Below, piece by piece: positions 53,291 through 64,000 of a stretch of DNA of 64,000 nt. A program made the position numbers and the translations under genes. The stretch lies in NCBI GenBank assembly GCA_021234155.1, contig JAJEKV010000174.1, positions 885,964 through 949,963 of the forward strand, written 5' to 3'. The stretch's first letter is position 1, and every line of letters begins with the position of its first letter. The notes beneath the pieces were generated by a model. It was not told where the DNA came from and did no database searches. It worked only from the letters and a program-made list of their open reading frames with translations. The stretch comes from Isoetes taiwanensis. Taxonomy: Eukaryota > Streptophyta > Lycopodiopsida > Isoetales > Isoetaceae.

Positions 53291-54400
53291 TTCGGGGCCT
53301 TGGAGATGGACAACGTAACAACAAAAAATGATATATAGCAATTGTGGAGCCTCAAAAAGGTCAACAGGTTATTAAAGTAATTTAGAGAATAAAGAACATT
53401 TGTTAAGAAGATGACCGTTAGGTCATGTCATGGGGATTGAACCCAGCATATCCTTGTGCTTTATTTTAACACTAACAACTTTGAATCAAACAATTTAAAC
53501 TTAATGACTTGAAGTTTCAATAGTGCAAATGTGTTTTGCTTTAGCACTAAGGCCATTGAGTCCAACCATTTAAACTCAATGAATGTGAAGCTACATAAAA
53601 CTAAGCATTTGCTTGATAATAAGAATTTAATTTGAAACAGCTTTAAGCAAAGTGTGATCCTGCTCATTGCAACACGCTAAATTATATATGTTTCAAGCTT
53701 TCTTGCCAATTCTAGTCCCTAAACATTAGGCGGCCAACAGATAAGTCATGACTAAGATCCAAATGCGAGATGCATTAGTGAAAGGACAGAAAAATAAAGA
53801 GGCACAAACAAAAATTTTAGAATTCGCACTTAAAAAACTAGAATTCATTTGAGGCTTTCATCACCGTAGCTTTTGAATTTGATCACAATAAAACAAATAG
53901 AACATAAGTAAAAGTTACCATAAAGATAGAGGTGATTGATCCCATTATTCGAAAGTCATAAAGTTTGCAATACCCATACACAAACATTTTTCAACCTGAA
54001 TTTAACAAAGACCTTTGGCCTCCATGGATTCTTGTGGTGAGAAACCAAAGTGGAAAACTTTTTCGCTTGTTAGCACAAGGATCTAGAAGCCTTGGAATTT
54101 GCTTAATAACGCCTCAAAATCTAAAAATGCATGGTAATTTTTGCAAGCTTCATTCAGGATGAGCCATAAAACAATATCCAATAGCGCAATCCTGTGGTAG
54201 GATGTGAAAGCCTACCAAACCCGGCCGAAAAATTGCTGTTTTAGCATAGATAACGTAACCAAACATATCCATATCATACACTATCAAAAAGATCTCGGAG
54301 AGAGCTTTCCAACGCAATAAAAATCATCTCAAATAGAGCTCTGGATCAAAAGTTATGATAAGAAATGTGTTGCCGGCGGGGAAACTACACTACATGCGCC
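53291..54400. other. No gene recognised
   Basis: AT-rich. A weak tandem duplication is seen at 53470-53510 and 53551-53590 (AACAATTTAAACTTAATGA / AACCATTTAAACTCAATGA). Short frames carry no family signature. Confidence 0.5.
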
Positions 54401-54403
54401 CTT

Positions 54404-54605
54404 CAAGCCCTTCATGTGCCCATTATGCACCACACACACACAAAAAGAGGGCTTTTGTTGTGAGCCATTGGTTGTTGACCATTGAAAAAAGGCTAAAATC
54501 AATGGCCCTTCATGTGCCCATTATGCACCACACACACAAAAAAGGGCTTTTGTTGTGAGCCATTGGTTGTTGACCATTGAAAAAAAAAGGCTAAAATCGA
54601 TGGCT
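54404..54605 (+). repeat. Tandem duplication, about 98 bp
   Basis: CCCTTCATGTGCCCATTATG then CACCACACACACA, AGGGCTTTTGTTGTGAGCCA, TTGGTTGTTGACCATTGAAAA occurs twice in direct succession with small length changes in the A and CA runs. Confidence 0.92.
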
Positions 54606-54854
54606 CAGAAATGGTGCACTCTAGATGTACGCATTAGTACATCCATTTCAATACATCACGAAATCATAGGAAAGCCTTAGTGAAAAGCGTACAAAAACGC
54701 AAAAAAAAACCCCTGTTATTGTGCTAGATATTTAAGTTTAAATTTTATAATCACATCCCATGTTCCATAACATGCTATAGTAAGGTGCAAAACTTTTATA
54801 ATTTGCACACTTATCATTAACAAAGTTTTCAAATTTTTATAATTTAAAGGTCCA

Positions 54855-54884
54855 CTAGTAAACTTGTGCCCGGCGTTGTCGGGC
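54855..54884 (-). mobile_element. Helitron-type 3' end (minus strand)
   Basis: On the minus strand: GCCCGACAACGCCGGGC (5-bp GC stem, 54884-54868), ACAAGTTTA, then CTAG (54858-54855) followed by T. A GC hairpin about 10 bases before CTRR, with T after it, is the usual Helitron 3' terminus. The element body would extend to higher coordinates. The 5' TC end was not identified. Confidence 0.55.
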
Positions 54885-55025
54885 TAACGTCCTGGCATTT
54901 GTTTTTACTCAGCTCGTAACGTCTGTATGTGCAACTTTCAACAACACCACATGTTAATATTGGCAAGAATAGACATTATTTTCTTTTCTAATTATTTTTG
55001 TTATTCCAATGCATTAGTTTATGTA

Positions 55026-55056
55026 TTTCAATAGAATAGAATAGAATAGAATAGAG
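55026..55056 (+). repeat. (AATAG)n microsatellite
   Basis: Five or six AATAG units. The same pentamer forms the tails of the LINE copies at 31092 and 58981, so this may be the relic of a third LINE insertion. Confidence 0.85.
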
Positions 55057-55059
55057 AAA

Positions 55060-57480
55060 ACAATGTTTAAAACACAAAACAAAACTTATGCTAAAAAGTG
55101 CCACGCTTGATAAAATTGTGCATCATGTTATAGCAGTGTCATGGCAATGTGATGTTTCTTTGATATTATCTGTGTACATATTGTCTATGTGAAGCCTTTT
55201 AGTAAGCAGATTATGTTTGGCTTATCATGTAGGAGTTTGACTAATTACATATTGCTTCTTTTATGCAAAAAATATAATAATCTTGCAAAAAAATGAGTAG
55301 AAAAATGTAGCTCTAAATCCAAAAATATAACCTAAATTGTCATGATATCTAAGATGAAGATCCTAGGAAATGTTAGGGCAAAGAGGAGAGCATCTATTAT
55401 ATCCCTCCTCTAGTAACATCTAAGAGGAGAGCATCTAGCAACGGATGTCAAACGTTACTTGCCTGGCTTTAGCAAATATTTGTCTTCTTTATGGTGGTTG
55501 ATTTATTTTTTAAAGGACAAACATTTATCATACCACATATAACAACTCCTTTACCATTCCATCATCTCATATACAAAACTTATAAACATTCAATTTATCA
55601 AAATTCACAACAAACAAATATTCTAGTGTTAAAATATATTTTATCACCCCCTAGCCTTAGAACATAATTCCATTCTGCCATGCATGACAGCATACCAAAA
55701 TGTTGATATTCAAGCATAATAGAACATTCAATATTAAATGAAGAAACATCTATAGTGGATATATTATACAGCTTATGCATGCTATGCTGCAACAATTTCT
55801 CTTGCTGAACGGGATCTTTGGGCACATAAACAAAAGTCAGGCATGTGCGCGTTCCATGTAAAGACATATCTTAGATCTGTTGTGAAGATTCAGTATAAGA
55901 CAACAGAGTTGACATGGCATTGCTTGCCAACTTCAACAAATCCAAGAAGGTTTGCAGAGGAAGTGTTCCATTGGTGGTAAGAATGATTGATCAAGCTCAT
56001 AGACTCATTTCAAATCCACATAATGAGACTCTTATATTAAACAAACCTAGCAAGGATCTGCAAACAAAATAATGAAGGATGAACTTTGCAATCTATATAG
56101 TTAACAACAGAAGCAAATACGAAAAAAAATACTTACATGCTTTGTTAAAAAAAAATTGCATTGTGCATACGTGACAGGAATGAACATGACTCCAAGATTT
56201 TAACCTCCTTTCTTGATGCACTAATGCTCTTGCGTCTCTCTGTTTGCTTGCCACCATGCTCTACTATTCCATGTAGTCCCTCGAGATCCTCTAGAATTTT
56301 AGGAATAGATTTAGATGACTACGGATTTTGAGTAAGCTGACTTTTCATTTTTCTTTCTTTTGTCACCTTGGCTTGTCCGACATTAATGCAACCTACAATG
56401 TATTTTCAAATGTCTTGCAAAACATACAAATGTGTTTCCTCATGCACCTTGTTTTGGTGGCAAAATAGAGGTGGGATACTTAAGCCAGAAAAGTAAGTAG
56501 AAACCACGCTCTATGACTCATTCTTATAGTAGCTCTATGACTCATTCTCATAACGCCTGCCTTCCGCATTTTAGCTTAATGCACTAACTACAATTAAGAA
56601 AAACCATGTAGAGGGAGAGCTGTCCTTGTCATCCTCAAGCCCTCGTCGAAGCCCTGAAGATCTTGTTCTGCTTGCTACCATCGGTGTCGATGGGGTCTTC
56701 GACGACGTAGCCTTATCCGCCTTCTTCTTCCTCCTCTAGTTCTGACCCTTCGTACTCCAAGAGCAGCTGCTCTTTTGTTGTGGAGGCAGTGGATTCTATG
56801 TCCATTGGTTGAATGGAGGGTTCCCCTATTTGAGTTTGGGCTCTATGGGACAAGAAGATGGCTATAACAGCAGTGTACAAGAAGTATCTCTTCTTGTTTA
56901 TGGAACTCTATTTTTTAAGTACTTGTCGATGTTTGGAACATCGCTCAATGTCGCTCGAAGGGCTGTTCTAGGTGCAAAGTACCCTATGCATGGGGGAAGT
57001 TCTACCAATGAGGGGCCTATCTTGGCTTGGAACTCTCTCACGATGTCTTGGTAGAATGATGTGGCATTTATGGTAGCATCCACATCAATCTTCTTCTAGT
57101 GCACTGAAAACCCGTTTTTGATGTCGGGATGAGTAGTGGCGTTGTACCATAGCCTGAATGAAGAAGTGGCCAATGTGCTGATATGGATGGGGTTAACAAA
57201 CACATATGCAAATGCCTCTGTGCACAGGAAAATTGTCTTGGAGTGAGGAGTGAGACTGTGGGATGCAAATGAGGTCGTGGTTATATTTATAGGTAGAACC
57301 CTAATTTGTGGAAATTTTTTTGGGTTTGGATATGACTATCGCTTCAAGGTCTAACTAGGTATTTGATAGGTAGTCTAAGTTTATGAATATCTAGAGGACT
57401 TCCTAATGATCCTATTGCAACAAATTTCGTTTAATTTGAGGTAGTTTGCAAGATCGATCCGACGGACGCATGATTCTCGA
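55060..57480. other. No gene recognised
   Basis: AT-rich to about 56600, with a minus-strand frame of 89 codons (55867-55598) lacking any known motif. 56600-57270 is richer in GC and has two short frames (56809-57054 plus, 57268-57068 minus) without family similarity. It may include the body of the Helitron-type element. Confidence 0.4.
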
Positions 57481-57482
57481 GC

Positions 57483-58479
57483 TTGAGCGAGCATGCAAAG
57501 TTGCATCCTATGCATGCATTGCATGCAAGGAGCCTCTCAAAGGGGATCATCTATTTCTCCTCAGATTCGCTGACTAGTTCATCGGCGCTTCTCTTAGGGG
57601 CCCGGCGGTGTTTCGGGTTATGTTCTATGCTTTTCGCGCAGGGGGGAGGGCTTCTCTTGCATGGGTTGACCTTCGTGGCATTTCCTATCATTCTTGTTTC
57701 TCTTACCGACCTTTCCCCGGCGATCCCTTCCCTAATTTCTTATCGTTTCGGTTCTCTTTCTACCTTGGCTCTGTTGACCTTTCTGGCGCGATCCTTTTTT
57801 CTATCTTTCTCGTATCTTCCTATCCTTCTACATATTAATGCTTCTACCCCGGCATTTACCTCCCACTATGGGGCAATTCTTGAGCCTTCATCAACGGATC
57901 GGCGGAAGTTCTATAGCCTTCGGTTGTTGTGTCATGCGCGTGTCGCAGCCGAGAATCGAATCGATCCCACTTGGGACGAATTCTCGTCTCCAGGCTAGCA
58001 TCTCAAGACCATCCTTGACCCTGCATGCATTGCATGCATTTGGACCTCTCATGGGGGTTAGGGATTTCATTTTCAAATTAAGCGGTTTTGTGATTCTCAT
58101 CGGATTTCTCTTAGCCAGGCGGTGTTTACTGGTTATGTTCTATGCTCTCCCTCCTCCCTCTGTAAGTATTTTTGTTTATATATGTTGTTTTCTTGTGCGG
58201 GGCGCTTTAATCGACCCTGGTTTTGGTTTTTGTTCTATTGTGTTTTGTGGTCTTATGCGTGTTCTGTTACCGTCTATCGACATTGGTTTCTTTTGGAGCG
58301 TGGGTTTTTTGGGAAGTTTAGCGGCCAATGCGTTGTCTAAGTTTCCTTGCCTAGGGGCTTATCTTAGGAGTTTTTCCTCGAAAACCCGAAAAGGGCGGGT
58401 TTTAATCGCGATAAGCCCTAGGTGTACACTAGCCAAAACATCTATGATATATTTTTGTATTTTGGGGTCCGTGTTATGA
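57483..58479 (+). other. GC-rich segment with overlapping hydrophobic frames
   Basis: Two overlapping frames (171 and 213 codons) are rich in Leu, Ser and Phe. They share a repeated segment (see 57505-58150), which inflates both frames. I see no membrane-protein family and suspect untranslated or LTR sequence. The T-rich composition makes chance hydrophobic frames likely. Confidence 0.3.
57505..58150 (+). repeat. Direct repeat pair, about 130 bp, 515 bp apart
   Basis: TGCATGCATTGCATGCA, then GGCCTCTC-like, CTCATCGG...TTCTCTTAG, GGCGGTGTTT, GGTTATGTTCTATGCT occurs at about 57509-57633 and 58021-58146. The palindromic ATGCATGCATTGCATGCA word heads each copy. Confidence 0.75.
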
Positions 58480-58980
58480 CCTGATATTCCCTCGTATTTT
58501 TGTTTTGGGTAGCTTAAGTATATGCAGCTACCCACCCCTACCATTGTAATTACACCGGCTGATGAATAGAAAAGCCCCATCCATGCAGTCGAAAGCCGAG
58601 AATGGATGAGTTATGGTGCACTCATCGAGGCCCGGTTTCTAAATTTTTACCGCGGAGGGGTGTGCTCCCGCTTTTGGGCTTTATATGACTCCAAAATTTT
58701 GGTATGAGACGTGAATCCCGCTTATCTCATGCTGAGTTAAACCTCGGGTTATACCCTTTAGTTTCGGTTTTGACTTGTCTAAGCATAGAATATATGCCAT
58801 CAATACAACCACATTAAATACATTATTACATTTGCAACTCAATGAAACCAACTTTATATTTACGTAAATTTATATGTACATATTTTTTCATAAAAAATAT
58901 ATGGGCATGCATATGACGCTTTTCCAAAAATATATGCTATAAATACGGGCTACGCTTATTACACCATAGTTAGTGAAAAA

Positions 58981-59690
58981 GAATAGAATAGAATAGAATA
59001 TGATTTTATCGCCCACGAGGACCAGCCGCCTATGGGACCAGAGTACAAAGAGAGAGAGAGCAAAGAAGCGTGATACTACGAGGATTAAAAAACCCCGCCA
59101 GAAGGGTTTTACGGGAAAAACCTTAGTAGCAATAAGGATGCCGACATCTTGCAGTTATATACATAATCACAAATGCAACAGGTTACTGCCTGGACGGGGG
59201 GCATAATCGAGTCAGCACAGATCCATTACCTCAGGAGGTGATCCCAACAAGCCTGCCAGAGGTTGCGGGCTCGTGGATTCATGGCAAGGCCCGATGGGGC
59301 ACAACAACGGAGCATGTCGAAAGCCCGGATATGCTCAGGCCCGGCGAAGCCCGGAGGGCGGACTTTTCATCCTCAATGGCGCTGACGGTAACCGACTCAT
59401 TCGTCTCACGCTGCCCCAATCCATCTCCCCCCGTCTCAATGCGAGGTGGGTGCACCCGTTTGTCGAATGGGAAGCAATCACCCCAAGGCTTTTCATGGGT
59501 AGATGGGGGCGCGGAGGGTAGTGGGGCCCCTTATGAGCATGGGATTAACTCCGCCTGTGATAATTTGCCACCTTGACATGTGATAGGGCCTCAAGATCCC
59601 AAAGCTTGGCCATGAAGCAAGCATCCAAGTATAGAGCCAAGGCATGGCTAAAGTTATTCTTATAACTTAGCAAGCTTCAGGCATAGGCCA
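58981..59690 (-). mobile_element. LINE 3' end, minus strand, second copy
   Basis: (GAATA)n at 58981-59000 is followed by TTTTATCGCCCAC and further sequence related to 31106 onward (ATCGCCCACTGGAGACCA / ATCGCCCACGAGGACCAG, GGGAAAAACCTTAG, TCATCCTCAATGGCGCTGA). As at 31092, the pentamer tail is at the low-coordinate end, so both are minus-strand insertions. Confidence 0.7.
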
Positions 59691-59999
59691 TTTCCACATG
59701 GCTCACCCTATTGAACATCGCCACATAGAAGCACACCATTGGAGCCATGTGGCATTGACATGGAGGTCTAACCTATACATGGCCAACATAGCCCCTAGGC
59801 CATTTTCTGACTCCAACGGTCACGGGAACCTTGTTCGAAACTCCGTTTAAGAACCGTCTGGCGTGGCATAGCATAGCACGCCCAGTGTGAGAGCATCAAG
59901 GGGGTGGAAGCTACTTGAACCCTTGAAGGCCCCGGAGAGCGGAGCAGGAGGGAGTTCCTCAGAGCAAGTATTTGGGGTTAGATTCCTTTGGTAGTTCAT

Positions 60000-61151
60000 C
60001 ACGGAAGTTAGGATGCGGTGATGAGTTAGCATTTCATATCTCCTAGTAGAGCCATTCTAGAACCCTCAGTCTAGATCTCAAACCCTAATCAATGAACCCT
60101 AACTATAGTTAGATGCATGTGATTAGGGTTTAGATGTATTCTTATTATTATCATGTTACGTGGTTATGTGATGTTGGTTGATCATGTTTTGCTCCTCTTG
60201 TATGTATGGGGAAGGGGGTAGAGATCTAGTAGCCACTATTAGATGATGTTTCCTAGCTAGACCCATTAGTTCATGTTATTATAAAGCTGTGCATAAGAAC
60301 CACCCGGCTATGAAGGCTATGGAATGACTAAGCACTACATAACGAGGCTATGGCCAAATGGTTGGGGGTCCCTACTGAGCATAGCTCTTTGAGGGGACCC
60401 ATAGCGCCAGGGCCTATGGCCGGTCACTTCATGTGGGCAGCGCATGGGCCCGACACCTGCGGATCAATGGTGCTCGACCTCGAATTGCAGTGGTGTGTTG
60501 ACCTCGCTCTGTTTGGGGGTTCACGAGGAAGAATCGTAGGTCGCCACCATGATTCTCCTAGCCCATGGAACCACTGAACCTGAAGAGAAGATGGAACTCT
60601 TCACGCCTCGCCATGGGGAGATGAAACCGAGGAGTAATCTCTGGGATGGGTGATACCCTGCGAGACGTATTCGGCGTTACGGTACGCCAGAAGCTTTTAA
60701 CTCACCGGTTTGCCACGGTGCACCGTGAGGGGGCGGATGGAATGGCGACCTAGCCATTGTCTATAGCCCGGCTCGCCATTGTTATATCTCGCCCCGCTCT
60801 ATCTTGTAGCCTGGCCGTGGAGTCTACTTCCCTACGAAGTCCGGCACGGGTAGGGAGCTCCCATGTTTTATGGCATGTTGATATCTTCGTTGGATCTATG
60901 GATGTATGATGTGCTACGGCGGTGTAGTTGGGGATGTATTGCTATTGTTAGTGTTGACATTATGTTGTGCTTCTATTGTATACAAGGAGTCCAGGGGAAG
61001 GGCGTCGAAGCATCTCCTCGTCCCTTCCGCAAAGAGGGAGTATCTTGAGTGCGAGAGGGATAGATGGAGGGCCCATCACGTGGTGAGGGTCGGATGGCTG
61101 ATTTCACGAGATGCACGTGACGTCCTCAGAGATATTTAGTAGGGGCGTCCA
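60000..61151 (+). mobile_element. Possible 5' LTR, start not fixed
   Basis: Sequence ending ...GGGGCGTCCA at 61151 is followed directly by a primer-binding-site-like word. No coding is seen. GC-rich blocks near 60400-60800 fit a long LTR. A second LTR copy is not in the window, so this rests on the primer-binding site alone. Confidence 0.35.
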
Positions 61152-61152
61152 A

Positions 61153-61165
61153 TGGTATCGAGCTA
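61153..61165 (+). other. Primer-binding-site-like TGGTATCGAGC
   Basis: TGGTATCGAGC differs by one deleted A from TGGTATCAGAGC, the common plant LTR-element site complementary to initiator tRNA-Met. Confidence 0.45.
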
Positions 61166-61199
61166 TGTTCTTGGTTGAGCAAAGAGCTGGCACCATATC

Positions 61200-64000
61200 C
61201 CCCAACTTAGTAATCTAACTACCCAATAGAGTATGGTATGGAGAGTTCTTGCATTGAACGCGAAAAATGGGGAAATTTTTTTTTCTCTCAAGTAGTTGGG
61301 TCATAAGGTTAGGCTAAATTATAGATGTAGGAAAAAGAATAAACCAAATTAACATTAATAAGACTAAAATGGAAATTATGCATATGGGCACCAAATTTCA
61401 CCCAAAATGGGTCGATCATCCCAACCGAGATCCGAGTGAAAAATGAAGCAAATCCATAATTAAGACATCAATCCATTAGAAAAAATTCGAATTTTAAAGA
61501 TAAGTATATATATTATAGATATTTAATAAGGGGGGGCTAATTAGTAGGGCTATTAATGGTGAGAGAATATTCCTAACTCTAGCATATCTTTCTTTTAAAT
61601 ATCATTCTTGGTCCCCACTCTCCCTAACTCACCCCAAACCTTTCTTTCTTTGATCTCCGGCAAGATAATCCTTCTTAGCAGTAAGATATGGCTAAAACCA
61701 AATGCACCAAGAAGACTCCTTCCATGGCCTTGTAAAGAACAGGTGGCGATAAACGATCCTAGAGCTCGAGCACGGGAGGGACGAGGAGGAGCATAACGTT
61801 TAGTCCAGCTCCACCTACGTAAACCTTCCACACTCCCATGAGGTGGCGCCCAGCGGCATCGTGAAACTACCAGAGCAGGGCCGAGGCCAGTTGGAGGCGC
61901 GCTCGTAGAGGTATCCAGAGGAGAGCACCGGCGAGGGAAAAGCAGCAACAAAGAACCCTATCGCTCGGGTTTATTATCATCCGGCGAAAATCGTAGATCT
62001 GGCCGGAAAATCAATATTAAGGCGCAGAGGCGAAGAATGGAAAGGGCAAGTCCGGTTCGTCAGCCGAACAGTCATAAAGAACCGTTAAAGAACCAACGGA
62101 AGTCGGCAAAGAGGATCAGAGCAATCAGAGACAAAGCAATATCGGCTCTCAAAATAACTCCCTCGGCGTCGTCTTCACGTAAAGCAATCTCCTGAAGTTC
62201 GCGCGTGAAGAGATCGATTGAGTCACCTGCTGCAAAGCCAGCCGTCTGATATGGATTAAAGGTGTGAGGCCAAAAGAATCAACCAAAGCGCCATCACCGC
62301 GGCGGAAGCCTCGAAGAAGGTCCACCATGACCTAACTTCCGGAAGCCGCGCCAGTGTTTTGAGATTAGGCACTTTCAACAATCTCGGTGGTCTTGGTCAG
62401 GAAGAGCGCCATTCGGCGGCTCCTCGGGGAGATCATCGCGAAGTTAGGGCTTGTTATAGGGTCACACCCTAGCGGTCACGATCATGCGGCGAGAGCAAAA
62501 GGCGGGGTACATCTTTTCAAGGAAGGCAACTTGTATGTCATTCATGCGAGAGATTAATAGTGATGCCCAAGGATCTCCGTTGTCTGGGAGGATCCATAAG
62601 GAAAAGCCTTAGAAGTTCTAATTTTGTCTTGAGATAATTTTGTATAAACTTCCATTCTTCAAAGTGCGGTTCGCGGCTGACTCGTAGCTCCCTCCTTCCT
62701 CCAACTCTCATCGATTTAGGCCGAGGTGGGGTAGGCTAACTGCCCTCCAAACTTAGCAAGTTCTCCGCCAATCGATTTGGACAGTGTATGACTTTTACTA
62801 GCTAATAAATCAATTAGCCTAATAGGTTGTTACTCACTTAATATTTTAGCATAGCTAATAAAAACCCTTTTAGGTTAGGGGTCCAAGTTATCCTCATCAC
62901 CCACAAAGGTCTATTTATACCGGTGATGTGTCATAGTATGTATACTATCTCAGTATAAATACATGGAACATCACACATGAATGGGTCAGTGGACTGTTGG
63001 CCATTGGAAACCCAAAGTAAGCTATGAACTGCACCGGTGTGGTGTGATTTGTTGCCTAGAAATTTGAACACGAAGAAGTTGAGAACACATAGAAATATTG
63101 GCCCCACTCTTTACAATCATAACCAGCTTTGGCAAGATCAAAAGGAGATCGACAATGTTGCATTTGCATTAGTCCCTCGAAGTTAGCAAACTTTTTGATG
63201 TCGGCTGAGGTGTAGACCTAACTTGAAAGACCCGGTTTTTGGTGAAAAGGCATGGTGTGAGTGTGCATGCACTTTTTATTGTGAATTTGCAATGAGGAGG
63301 TCCATTAAAGGAGTTATACTCATTGCAAGATGTCCTTGATACTTGCGAGATATAGCACCAAATTTGAGTGCATTGAGGTTGAGGGCTGTGGCAGCAGTGC
63401 GAGGAACCACTAGGGGCTACATGAAGGAGGTCGACATAAGAACACCAAGGAGGACCTGGTGACCCAGAATGATTAACCAGTTCAATGGGGTGCTCCAAAG
63501 GAATTTTAGCTTCATAGCACACTACGTCATGGCCAGTGCGAGAAGAGAGCAATCCTTGAAGAAACGGACAAGGATCTAATTCTTTATAGGATATTCTTTA
63601 AGTTCTTGACAAGAATAAGTAATATGTCGAAGCAAAGTCACAGAGACTCTATAGTCTATTATTGCATGTCGTTGAGTTGCTTCAAAGATTTGTTGATCGC
63701 TCGATTGGTACGTAATGTGCTAGAAAGGCAGCTTTTTATTTTTCACCAACTTTGTTTTCAATTGCTTTTGTTAGCCATAAGCCATTAATGAGGGCACCAT
63801 GGAGTAGTTCAGAAAATGTGGAACTTGATGCGGTACGTGAAGTGGCGATTAAAACGGCGAGGGCCTCAAATTCTTCCACATATGCTTTTTGCACTCTACG
63901 ATCACATGTAGGCTTGCCCATAGCACTTCAAAATAGGATATAAAAATTCGAAATTTAGACCTATATAATGGGGCATAAAGCATAATTAGCATGATTACCT
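61200..64000. other. No gene recognised
   Basis: Contains short frames only. The longest is 63552-63169 on the minus strand (127 codons, rich in Ser, Pro and Cys), with no domain I know. Another (63921-63736, minus) has a regular composition but no match. If 60000-61151 is an LTR, a gag gene would be expected from about 61250, but none is intact. Confidence 0.4.

Noticed and set aside
57483-58479. Two overlapping hydrophobic frames as membrane proteins
   Set aside because: T-rich sequence gives chance Leu/Phe/Ser frames, and the frames share a DNA-level direct repeat.

Overview
The window is a piece of a large, repeat-rich land-plant nuclear genome. Evidence: spliced genes with GT-AG introns, Ty1/copia, Ty3/gypsy, LINE, hAT and Helitron-type sequence, AT microsatellites, and one intact vicilin-like (7S globulin, double cupin) gene of four exons at 27994-29695. 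A fern or other seedless vascular plant is my guess from the vicilin type and the unusual DNA transposons; the sequence does not prove it. Apart from the vicilin gene I see no ordinary cellular gene that I would call intact.

The main discovery is a family of large DNA transposons with ends GGGTRRAAGCATG and 4-bp target duplications. E1 (3429-20827, 17.4 kb, perfect 26-bp inverted ends, TGCC duplication) sits inside the reverse transcriptase of a copia element. Removing it rejoins the copia reading frame exactly. E4 (41869-50115, 8.2 kb, TACT duplication) sits inside a gypsy integrase, and removing it rejoins the integrase reading frame. E3 (about 22190-27140) is left-truncated with an intact right end inside the other LTR of the same copia element. 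A 321-bp MITE (22518-22838, TACA duplication) with the same ends lies inside E3. A fifth, broken transposase is split between 33119-33740 and 37040-38496. The transposase has a conserved D...D...(H/D) core, a CCC-x2-H motif and a conserved intron, and most resembles what I remember of Sola-type transposases (4-bp duplications). E1, E3 and E4 also carry a long minus-strand cargo gene, running leftward from the right end: a basic N-terminus, a coiled coil, a RING-like cysteine cluster (seen in E1 and E4 only) and, clearly in E3 and E4, a Ulp1/C48-type SUMO protease. A second orphan gene (B) is shared by E1 and E4. Each element contains its own private array of a short motif: CACCACA in E1, TGTACA in E3, GGAATATTCC in E4.

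Layout: 1-2228 unexplained repeats and palindromes; 2229-27320 one copia element holding E1 and E3; 27321-29950 vicilin gene; 29950-32960 hAT remnant with a LINE inserted; 33119-41111 a rearranged region in which two inverted LTR copies flank an inverted 5-kb segment; 35649-50944 gypsy pol in three pieces with E4 inside; 50945-53290 LTR sequence and a fold-back MITE; 53290-58980 mostly unrecognised, with a Helitron-like end at 54855 and a direct repeat at 57.5/58.0 kb; 58981-59690 a second LINE 3' end; about 60000-61151 a possible LTR with primer-binding site; 61200-64000 unrecognised.

Most reading frames in the transposons carry stops or frameshifts, so they are annotated as pseudogenes. Exon limits outside the vicilin gene are approximate.
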